From: Haliotis asinina
Lineage: Eukaryota; Mollusca; Gastropoda; Lepetellida; Haliotidae
DNA length: 64,000 nt
Reading direction: 5' to 3'
Assembly (NCBI RefSeq): GCF_037392515.1
Contig: NC_090291.1
Span: 40,013,001-40,077,000, forward strand
Part shown: piece after piece, positions 34,473-45,100 of the stretch
How positions within the stretch are numbered: the stretch's first letter is position 1
Layout: each line of letters opens with the position of its first letter
The notes under the pieces: generated by a model
What the model was told of the DNA's origin: nothing
The model's input: only the letters and a program-made list of their open reading frames with translations
Database searches by the model: none
Made by a program: the position numbers and the translations under genes

Positions 34473-35466
34473 TCATTTCTAACCTGTATCTTCCTATGTC
34501 GCTTCTATGAAGAATGTTGGCCTTCTTTGGTTCACTCCCACTCAACCCGTCAATTGCAAGATCTTATAGACCAGAATCCTGTTTCGTTTAACAATTTATG
34601 TTTTACACACAACCTTGCTGACAGCCGTCGGCCTTCCTGAATTTTATGTGATTTCGTCTCTGCAGTTTTATTATGCTGCACGTTTGTAGTTTGTGATTGT
34701 TCATTAATGGTATCTGTGTACGTCGCATTAAAAATTATAAGCACAGCGGTTAATAATGGAATAATTAGGCAGTATTTGTTTTACCCAGCCCGGCCCGGCC
34801 CGGCCCGGCTCGTTTAGGTACTTGCAAAATACAAAAGGCCTGTTGTGGATGACCTTTATACTGCATTCATGTGGCGGCCACTGCTTTCATTTTGACAGAT
34901 TACCTTCTTAGAAAGGAGATAGTGAGGCTGAAGTCTTCATTTCCAAGTAATCCAGTGATTTCCAGGAAAATCATTACGTGCATACGTGCATACGCGCCAC
35001 GCGGCGTTCACACACATTCAGGTATGTATAGTATGATTCCGTCATTGATACCTTTCAATACATTGGCTACGTTTTAGTTTTTGAAATTCGTGAAATATCG
35101 ATATCCCATTGATCAAGAACATGATAATGGTTTCTTATTTCATTAAGCGCCGTTCAGTGAGGTAGAGTTTCGCTGTTACGCAATCTTTGTCAGGTATTTG
35201 TTGCCACCATGTTTGTGCGGCTTGATTCAGTCTGCTTGATTTTTCTGCAGTACACGTATTGCGAGTGCAAGGTGTCGGCGTAGACCGCCTGTGTGAACAC
35301 CCCACTAGCTGTAGGTAGCATTGTTTTCCCGATAAGTTGTTTTTAGTGTATGCACGTGACACAAATGACAGGAACTGAAATTTTCTTTCCTCCGCGAGTG
35401 GCAGTAGATGTAGTGGCTGTAGTTGTAGGTCAAGTATTAGTGTCGGTCGTAACAGGGATAATCATG
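34473..35466. other. Intergenic, no gene recognised
   Basis: A (CCCGG)n patch sits at 34787-34810. Short open frames are without family. Confidence 0.45.
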
Positions 35467-35473
35467 TATTCGC

Positions 35474-35524
35474 CTAGCTAAGATACATAGCGTTCACTAC
35501 ATGAACGCTATGTGCCTTAGCTAG
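35474..35524. repeat. 51-bp palindrome flanked by 7-bp direct repeats
   Basis: Arms of 23 bp (CTAGCTAAG..ACATAGCGTTCA) with two mismatches and a 5-base loop CTACA. TATTCGC occurs immediately on both sides (35467-35473 and 35525-35531), like a target-site duplication. It may be a minimal foldback remnant or a transposon footprint; a hairpin would form in single strands. Confidence 0.85.
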
Positions 35525-35531
35525 TATTCGC

Positions 35532-36415
35532 CATTGTCAATCAGACCCCGAAACAAACATATCCAAAAAAGCCCATGCAAGTCTAGGTCTGAAAATGAAG
35601 AAAATATCAGAGCCCCTTATCGATATAATCTTTCAATTATGAACGTGCATCACTGAGAAATATCGTACTCCTCGTGATATTGCAGATATCAAGGTCAAGG
35701 TCGCTTCTTTGTTCAATATGATGTATATTTTACTCAAGGAACCTCTGAGACAAGGTGCAAGGCTTGTACGCCTATATATCACCTGTGAGTGTGCCTTTCA
35801 ATGTTTATTAGTACCCTCATTGCTGCTGTGGAACTCATTCGACAGGAGAGTAGCATAATGATAACTGGCGGATCCAGAGGAGGGGTTTGAACCCCCCGAC
35901 CCACTTCCTTTCAAAATTCCTGGGTCCACCCATGATGACAGTTGCAATTGCAATAACAATTTGCCAGATACAATTTACGTGGTATTTAAATTATGCAATA
36001 ATGCTCAGCCTTTTTAATATAAACATTTGAGGTAGTTTTTGTACGTTGTCGGCACACAGACACAAACAAATGTCATTATTGACTTAAGGTGCTTCATGAC
36101 GAGAAGTTAGTCGAATCTTTTCTTCATAATGAAGAATGTTACATAATTTAATGAGCTACTGATGAGAAAATTATAGTTCTCAGCTCATCTATATTTTATG
36201 CAGATTTTAGCGAGATATTGTATGGAAACAAAATCTACAAATGTAATATAAAACGTATCCATTTATTTCATGTTATATTAAACAATTATGTTCAAACCAT
36301 AATCTTCCACATCGCTGATAATCAAATGAAAGGTAGTCATTGAAGATTGGTTATTTCCACTTCGCTAATACATTGGTAGATGCAAGTACCCATTGCATCA
36401 TTTGGGAAAGCAATA
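35532..36415. other. Intergenic, no gene seen
   Basis: AT-rich, no recognisable feature. Confidence 0.5.
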
Positions 36416-36417
36416 AC

Positions 36418-37375
36418 TAATGATAATAATAATAATTATGCAGTGTGTGGAACAGAACAGCAATCCAACCGACTCCTTCGCCTATATGAAGTCTGTTGGT
36501 CTCAAATGTGAAACTGAGGGCTTCCTTTTTGCTGCTCAGGACCAGTCACTTCCCACTCGCAATCGCCAGAATGTGATTCTTAACCAAAATGTGAACATGA
36601 AATGTCGTCTTTGCAATGACTTTACAGAGACTGTCCAACACCTTGTCAGTGGATGCCCTTCCTTGGCACAAACAGCATATCCTAAAGACATCATGGCGTG
36701 GCTGGCTGCTTTTACTATCGTCTCCGCCATGCCTGTGACTTTGACCCCGAGGTCCTCCATGGTATGGACCCTGGAAAATGACAGCTATTAACTTCTCTGG
36801 AATAGGCCAATATACAACCTGAGACGAATTCCAGCCAACAAACCTGATCTTGTCCTTTTTGATAAAGCCAATGAAATTATTTATATCATTGAATTTTCTG
36901 TCCCTTTTGACTGCAATGTAATTGGCAAGATTCAGGAAAAGCATGATAAATATGTGGACCTCGCCTTTGAAATGTCTCGCTTGCATCCAAAGTACACTGT
37001 CGTCAGGCTCCCCATTGTTCTTGGTGCCCTTGGTTTGGTACCTCCTGATCTCTTGGCTCAGATGAGGAGAGTGGCCGGGTTCTCCACCGGGAGCACAGCC
37101 CTTCTGACAAACTGGGTAATGCAGTGTTTGGGAGCCTCCATATTCTCCGGAAAGTTCTTGGTGGGTTCGACTAGGCAGTGTTTCCTGGGAGAAGTCCCAT
37201 TCGCTGTCTGGGCTGCGTGTAGAGGGGGTGAGGGCCCTGAGCTGATGATGAGCCTTACAGGCCTGACTGTGCCAGGATCCTCTGAACCCTCTCTGCTGCA
37301 TATCAATCTTAATCTGTAAAACATAATAATAACAATTAACATATGACAGGATCACCCGAACCCCCTCTGCTGCAT
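36418..37375 (+). mobile_element. LINE 3' part with CCHC knuckle and restriction-like endonuclease
   Basis: One frame runs 36420-37319 with a single in-frame TAA at 36789-36791. It encodes FLFAAQDQSLPTRN, a CCHC knuckle CRLCNDFTETVQHLVSGC, then NKPDLVLFDKANEIIYIIEF with the PD...E pattern of a PD-(D/E)XK nuclease, and HDKYVDLAFEM. The order knuckle then nuclease at the C-terminus is that of R2-type, early-branching LINEs with site-preferring endonucleases. The reverse transcriptase is absent (5' truncation). A 27-bp piece at about 37275 recurs at 37349, and TAATAATAA tracts border both ends. Confidence 0.7.
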
Positions 37376-38990
37376 TTTATCTCTAAAAATTATGAAAATA
37401 CTTGAAAATGTTGAATACTGAAAGCAACTGTTGAAAACTAAGCATGGCATCAACAATCAACAAAGAGTTTTAATTACTACATAAATGTATATATACTTTT
37501 TTAAAAAGTGGAGAAACCTGAACTTTGAAGTCTGGTAGAAAGAAATTGAACGAACACCTTTGCTTTGAGTGATGCATTCTCAAAAAAACGGTTATTATTG
37601 TATCAACATTTATTCAATCCCATATATCTCCCAATTTCGATAATCGTACGTTGAAAGTACAGTTCCCCTTCTTTTCTTGAAGAGTATATAATTTCAGCTC
37701 TGACTCAGTGACATTTATTTTTTAAATTTAAACTCCCAACTATATTGATACTATGCTTAAGTACATGATATGAAATATGCCTGATGCATATGTCAATATG
37801 TTATCACAATCTTACAGGCATGAACGTTCTTTGGAAACAAATAATTTGTCACGCCAATTTCGGGCACCTGTTGTTGAGGCAGGTATATGCCGATGTCTGC
37901 AAACGTTATTTCGTCAGACAATGTGAACAATACTATCGTCAGGATACCTGTCAATAATGTTTATATTACGGGAGCTTTTCCCGGACACCTTGTATCATGA
38001 CTTTTCATAGTGATTCATAAACACATGTTCTGTTATGCGATACGCATCGTGACAATCACTGCATTGTCTGGTCCAGACTGAAACACATATATGCCCATGA
38101 TGTAGTCACAATTGTAAAAATTGACATTTAGCAGAGATTTCTAATGAATGTGATAAGAGTTTTGTCGTTTCTAATAATATACACATTCAATGTAGAAAAA
38201 GTAATGGTCTTAATATCAACTATATTCCGTCTCACCCCCGAGGTTCAGCCGAACGGGGGATCTAGCGGTCTAGTTTACCCCGAGCCCTCCCGATGAAAAA
38301 TACCTTCAGCATTATTAGTGCACCCGGGCTCGTTTATTACTGGAAGGGTGACTGTACTCGGTAAATGGTTGCAAGTAAACAACAGACAGATATATATTCC
38401 GTTCAACAGCTGCATCAGTGTTTACCTAACCATATGCCATCGCTGTAATCTAAAAATAGAATCAGGCCGTGACAGGAAATCTTACTTCTAGAAAAGCAAA
38501 CAAATTCGCACATATTACGTGCCATGTGACAAAACTTCATTATGAGTTTACGAACAGTGTTTTGAGTATTTACACTATGGTAGCCTGCAGTTTGCTAGAT
38601 TTAACAAGACTGAGTTGGGTGAAAACCCAGTGGCGCGCGATTGCGCTTCTACATCGAACATAACGCTAACTCTCGCCCACGGGAGTATAATCTGCATACC
38701 GCTAGAAAATACACCAGTTACTTTGTAACGGAACATCCACAAACGTTCAGATGAAAGATCCTGAGGAAGTTGGATGTAGAGTTTGGATCGACTACCGTTC
38801 CGTGACCTTACGGGTCACGGGAGCATACTAGGTCAAACATATTCTGTGATGTCCCAATTATATCGTCAAAAACACAATGTTTTCCTGTGAACTATCATTT
38901 AGTTATACTTAATATTCATTTCTATTGAATTTGGGTTCGAAACAGGAAATATTTCCAAGTTTACGGTTAATATTCAATAGCAACCCATTC
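37376..38990. other. Intergenic, no gene recognised
   Basis: A small hairpin CCGTGACCTTACGGGTCACGG lies near 38800. No coding family seen. Confidence 0.5.
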
Positions 38991-39211
38991 TTGCCACAAA
39001 AGGCGACTATGCTTGTCGTAAGAGGCGACTAACGGGATCGGGTGGTCAGGCTCGCTGACTTGGTTGACACATGTCATCGGTTCCCAATTGCGTAGATCGA
39101 TGCTCATGTTGTTGATCACTGGATTGTCTGGTCCAGACTCGATTACTTACAGACCGTCGCCATATAGTTGGAATATTGCTTAGAGCGGCGTAAAACTTAA
39201 CTCACTCACTC
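38991..39211 (+). mobile_element. SINE family A, nearly full
   Basis: Sense copy from CACAAAAGGCGACTATGCTT to TAAAACTTAACTCACTCACT. Confidence 0.88.
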
Positions 39212-40082
39212 AGACTAAAAATCCTCACAGATGTGCAGTGTAAGAGCAATATTAAAGATCAAAGTAGATAAGTTACATTTTAATATATTGTTTTGAAACT
39301 CACAGCTGTTTACAATTACGCGTCCTAGAAATGTTGGAAAGCCCACCTACAATCTCCTAAACAAGTCCGCAAGGTCGTCTGAAACACACTGAAGTAAATC
39401 CATGTGAGCCATTATGTAGACAAATGTACGTGTGTGTATTTAAATTTCTCACCGTTCATGGCACTATTCTTATTAAAAAGATTTCACACTAGGCAACACA
39501 ATCCTGGCAGCTATGTTCATTACATTTTCAGTGATATTTTTCATGATGTTTAGCATCAACATATTGCCATAAACGTGATATTTTTATCAAAGCACCGCAA
39601 TTGTTCCTCGCGTTCTGATTGGTTTATCGTATTTTCGTTCATAGTGTAGAGACGGCGACGAGTTTTCTGGGAGATTACGGAAAGGGCCGAGTGGTGACGA
39701 ATGACAAGAGAACTGTAGTTAAATTTCGCTATCTAAATTTTCGTTTCTCTCTTGTCGTATTCAACTGAAAATGATAAATGAAATACTCCTCAGAAGAATA
39801 GCACGTCTACTATCGGTGTAAACTTTATTCTTACATAAGAGGAATATTTTATGCAGTGTTTGTCTTTCGTCGGTTAACCAAAATAACAGCATGACTCTTT
39901 TAAATAAACCTGATATTGTCATTTGAACAAAATATAGGCTAACATCGAAAATACGATTTATTTGCCACGGCGCTGATATTTACAGGGACAAACTATACGA
40001 ATTTTAACTTAGAGATTGTATCGGAGGTAGAAATATTGAAATCGGTTTGCGCTAATTTAACGATATATTCAGACTCCTTTTA
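39212..40082. other. Intergenic, no gene seen
   Basis: No recognisable gene or repeat. Confidence 0.5.
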
Positions 40083-40511
40083 TGAGTGAGTGAATTTAGT
40101 TTTACACCGCTCTCAAATAAATCGAGTCTGGACCAGACAATCCAGTGATCAACAACATGAGCATCGATCTACGCAATTGGGAACCGATGACATGTGTCAA
40201 CCAAGTCAGCGAGCCTGACCACCCGATCCCGTTAGTCGCCTCTTACGACAAGCATAGTCGCCTTTCATGTCAAGCATGGGTTTCAAGCATGGGTTGCTGA
40301 AGGCCTACAGGGATTGGGAAAAGCAGGGGCCATGGGCCATTTTACACATTAGACTGATGTCCCATTAAAACTTTGAAGTTTACTATTGACAGAAGGGCGG
40401 TGGGCCATTCTAAATTCAGAAAATGGCTAATAATCCTGAAAATGGCCCATCGTCAAAGTTCTCTTTCCCAATCCCTGGGCCTATTCTACCCCGGACCATC
40501 ACGGGTCTCCT
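40083..40511 (-). mobile_element. SINE family A, split by a MITE
   Basis: The SINE runs 40083-40307 and resumes at 40484 (TTCTACCCCGGACCATCACG). The gap is exactly filled by the 170-bp element at 40308-40477 plus the duplicated target. A small internal loss after ACCGCTCTC removes the GGCGG block, and a GCATGGGTT duplication lies at 40274-40293. Confidence 0.9.
40308..40477. mobile_element. 170-bp MITE with 6-bp target duplication
   Basis: Ends are CAGGGATTGGGAAAAG and its reverse complement CTTTCCCAATCCCTG (one base of difference in spacing). GGCCTA is present on both sides (40302-40307 and 40478-40483), and the interrupted SINE continues perfectly across it. A GGCCATTTT/AAAATGGCC pair lies further in. 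CAGGG ends suggest the hAT group, although most hATs duplicate 8 bp; 6-bp duplications fit only some hAT lineages or Dada-type elements. Confidence 0.88.
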
Positions 40512-41763
40512 GTTATGAAACGGATTCCACTGTCAGTCATGTGATGAAGGCTAATTCAGGGAAAGTTAAACTATTTATATTTGCTTTGGCCTTAAGCTCC
40601 GTATGCTAAAAAATATCAGGGTATTCTGGGATACTGATGTTCATTTTTCTATCTAGTAATAAAGTGCAAATGTTTGGCGCTTTGTTCCTTATGTAATGGT
40701 TACCCAAGTGTTCGAAATCACCGCCATGTTTACAAGGCATTCTGCTGAAACTAATTCAACAGGCTAAAGGTTAAATCTCCATATCGACGCCATGCAGATT
40801 CTTTTCCATTTGTCCGTGGGTTGTGTGACGTATGCATGTGTCTTCTCCTATGATTAATTGGTATCCATGCTTCCATCCGCGTAAATTTATAGCATCAGTT
40901 GTTCCATGGAGTAGCTTGATGTACACTCTTTAAAAAGTAGGGGATCTTCTTTTTTTTCTTTTATTTACGATTAAAATTGTTCAGGAGATTTATCGGAGTC
41001 AATCAATGTTGATATGATATTATTGAATGTTTTGAGAGTGCATCACCATTTGCATGTCCTTACAACCATAGTTATTTAGAATGTACTATTATGTAGCTTT
41101 TTTTGAAAGATGATTGGTGTGTGGCATGTAATTTGCATGTATACGATTTTGATTTTAAAACAAACGACTGGAAACAAACTCTAGCAAATATGTGATGCAA
41201 GATCGAGTGTCAAAATTAATGTTCTATGTGATTCCTCGAGCTACTTGAAAAAACGTCAAACTCAAGAATGGGTGATGATGCACGTGCAAGAATGATGCAC
41301 GTGTATGGGGCTTCTGCGTTGTGCACGTGCATATCATGCGTTGTGTTTAGGGGTGGTAACAGTTGGAAATGGTGGTGCGTTCATAAGATGTCTCTCCTTG
41401 AAACATTTGTTAACACTTGCTATCCAAATTTAAAGTTCATTATCCCCTACTTTCTTTGAAAAGTACACATGCGCATGTCTTTTCCTACCATCATATGGTA
41501 TTTGGTATGTATGCTTCCATCTGGTGCTCCTTGTCCGTTTACAAAATGGATTGTTGTTCGTTGTGCGCATAATCCTACGTGCACCATGTGTATCCTCTAT
41601 ATACACTATTTTTGAACGCCTATGTCTACCTCCTTCAGTCCAAGAAATCGTTAGTCTAATCCAAATAACAGGAACGTAGTACGTGATTCAAAGCAGCGAC
41701 AAATACGATAATCTGATCCATATATGTCAACCCAACTGGCTTAGGACTTCCCACCATATAGGT
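40512..41763. other. Intergenic, upstream of the plus-strand ZNFX1-like gene
   Basis: No gene seen. Three CACGTG palindromes occur within 49 bp (41281, 41298, 41324), about 0.85-0.9 kb before the next start codon. Confidence 0.5.
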
Positions 41764-42052
41764 GGAGTGAGTGAGTTTAGTTTTACGCCGCACTCAGCAA
41801 TGTTCCAGCTATATGGCGGCAGTCTGTAAATAATCGAGTCTGGACCAGACAATCGAGTGATCATCAGCATGAGCATCGATCTGCGCAACTGGGAACCGAT
41901 GACATGTGTCAACCAAGTCAGCAAGCCTGACCATCCGCCTCTTAGTCAAGCATAGTCGCCTTTTATGGCAAGCATGTGTTGCTGAAGGCCTGTTCTACCC
42001 CTTCACGGGTCCCATATAGCTGGAATATTGCTGAGTACGACATTAAACGACA
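41764..42052 (-). mobile_element. SINE family A copy plus an abutting inverted tail fragment
   Basis: Nearly full copy at 41764-42011 (minus-strand sense). The CTTCACGGGTC end meets an inverted tail fragment CCATATAGCTGGAATATTGC at 42012-42052. It ends about 120 bp before the ZNFX1-like ATG. Confidence 0.88.
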
Positions 42053-42171
42053 AACGCAAATGTGTAAAATGTGTAACAATTTACGCAACTGTGATGTCTT
42101 TGATCATGTTTTTGAGCTGTTAATTATATTTACAGGCGTGCTACAGTGGCATCTCTATTTCCAGCTACGAC

Positions 42172-45100
42172 ATGGACGAAGAAACATTCCCTGTCCCAAT
42201 AGTGAGACTTCCTGGAAGGGGTCTGGAACAGACTTATGGGGAAAGGCGAACCAGCGACCTGTCACACGTTGATGAGGAATCATCTGACCACAGAGGTCGA
42301 GGTCGAGGTCGAGGACGAGGTAGAGGATGGAGGGTACGAAACAGAGGCCGCGGTCAGTCCGAAGGGTACAGTGACGACCAGAGTTCTGGCAGTGGTCACG
42401 GTAGTCGTGCCAGACCTCGAGGTAGAAATAGCAGGGGTGGAGGAGGGCAAAGTGGTATGAGACGTTGCCAGAGTACTGATGTTATCAGTGGTTCAGCATC
42501 ACCTGAAGATGGATCGCAAGGCGCCAGAGGGCGTGGACCCAGAAGGGAATATGTTGAGAGACCAATGGGCTTCAGGAGATTGAGTGACTTGGCGTCAAGG
42601 GACAATTATGAAGATGTGACACTGGAACTGACCATGCCAAGAAGTGGTTTCCAACTGTTGTTAAAGATGGATGCAATTAAACCTGACTGGATGAATCTGT
42701 TGCTACAGATTTTAGAAAAAGCATGTAAATCTACACATAGAGAAAGTATTTTGCTGATCTTAACTCAGCTTTGCTCTTCAACATTTATTGAAAAGCATAT
42801 AATGCAGTTTTTAACAGATGCGCTACGGCCTCCGTATTCAAGCAACTTTGTTGACAATGCCAAACGATTACTATTTATCTTTGACACCATCTATCACAGG
42901 CTTCCTTCGTCAGCAGAAAAATGTGTTGGGAGTTTGGTGGTAATGAAGACAGTGTTTGATCTGCAGCAGCTGACGGATAGTCATACAGACCTCGAGCAGA
43001 ATAGAATGGAATTGTATGAAATGTGCCAGAGAGCTGCTCTCGTTGAAAAAGAAGAAGAAAGCGTAAAACAGTCACGAGGCAAGAAAAGAAGGCCAATGAT
43101 GACAGCTGATGATGATACTCCTCCCGATGATTTCAGAAATTTGGAGATGTATCCCAATCCAGAGGATCTTCAACTTAATCAGGAAGTTTTCCTTCGGAGG
43201 AACAAAGACAAGGGAAGATATCCAGATCTCAATACATACTTGGATGTACAGTTTCGACTGCTAAGAGAAGACTACATCCAACCCCTAAGAAGGGGTATAC
43301 AAGACTACAAGAATTCAAAGAAAAAAGGAGAATCACTTAAGAAAACCTCCGATCTGCGTCTGTATAACGACGTCCGCATTATTGGATCGGTCTGTAATGA
43401 GGATGTTGAAACCAGAATCAAGTTTGATACATCCAATACCAGCAAAATCAGATGGCAGTCATCAAAGCGACTGATCTATGGATCATTAGTCTGTTTGTCT
43501 CAAGATGATTTTGAAACGATCATCTTTGCTACTGTGACAAACAGAAGTGTTCAGGATCTTGAAAAGGGTGTCATTCAGGTTAGATTTGAAAGTGGCCACG
43601 ATATCATCCTAAATGCCTCATCAAATGATTCCTTCATCATGGCTGAAACAACTGCCTACTTTGAGGCATATAAGCATGTACTTTGCCGATTGCAACAGAT
43701 CACAGACAATATGCCTTTCCAGAGGTATATTGTTGAATGCAAGACACTAGTTGGTCCTCCAAAATATATTTTAGGAGAGGGTATCACAAACTACACATTG
43801 ACAGTGCTTGGTGATGGATCGCCGGACCTAACGTCAGTGCCTGTCTTGAACATTTTAAGATGGCCACCTCTATTATCTTTTAACTTAGACAACACACAAC
43901 TGGAAGCTGTGAAGACAGCACTGACGAAAGAAGTAGCTATTATTCAAGGCCCTCCTGGAACTGGAAAAACATACGTGGGGCTAAAGATTGCCGAGGTGCT
44001 TTTCGCGAACAGAACTGCTTGGTCAAAGGATCCAACAAGTAATGCAGTGTTGGTAGTTTGCTACACAAATCATGCTCTTGACCAATTTCTGGAAGGGATT
44101 GCTCGTTTTCTTGAAAAGGGTATAGTTCGAGTTGGAGGGAGAAGTAGCAGTGAAGAACTGAAGAGATTCAACTTGAAAGAGCTGAGAATGGAGAAACGAA
44201 AGGAGAAGAGTGTCAGAAGAAGTGTCATAACTAATTCTTATGGTTGCAGGAGTGCAATGGCTGCTTTAAGGCGGGATATAGAGGAGGTGGGCGGAAGGAT
44301 TGAAGCAAGTTCAGTCGGGATTCTCCATGAGAAGGTACTGAAGCCGTTTATGCATGAAGACCATTACAAGACATTAACTGAGGAATGTTCAAGAGACTCA
44401 GGCGTTGCAGCTGTTCAAATCTGGTTAGGACTTGATCTGACATGTGAGAGCGAAGGGAATCAGGCCAAAATGGCTTTGATAGAACATTGGGTACACCTTA
44501 TAATGAAGGTTTGTTCTGGTTACATTAAAAAAGATAAGAAACAGAAACCCATGGATGATGACAAGGTCATGTCTCTAGGATTGGTTGAACGTGTAAACCT
44601 ATATCACGGCTGGATAGCACAGTTCAGATCCCATATCAATGAAAAAATAGATGAACTCAATGGAGAACGTTATGATGACAGTGAAGATGAGTATGAAGAG
44701 GAGTGGAGTGGGGAGAGGGAGGAGAGGGATGAAAATGATGAAAAGACAGAGCTACACGGACTCAGGTTGCAACTTGAGTCTTCAAAAAAGCAGGTTCTCA
44801 TGGATGCTCCTCTCCGTCCATTTGTACCAAAGGACATCTTTAGAGCTATCACAGCGGGGAAGTATTCTCGTTTTCAAGATGGATGTGCCATTCGGGCATG
44901 GCTTGGAGCATCCCCTTACCTGCTGGAAGAAGATCTTCCTTCAGCAGTACAGCAACTTGAATGTGAAACTGAGGATGAGGAATATGACGATGATGGGCTT
45001 AATGCAGATGAAGAGGCCGATATCATTACAGCTCAGAGGTTGGTTGATGACCAAGAAAACATATTTGAAACGAAACCGGCGAAATCAGCGTTTCTCATTC

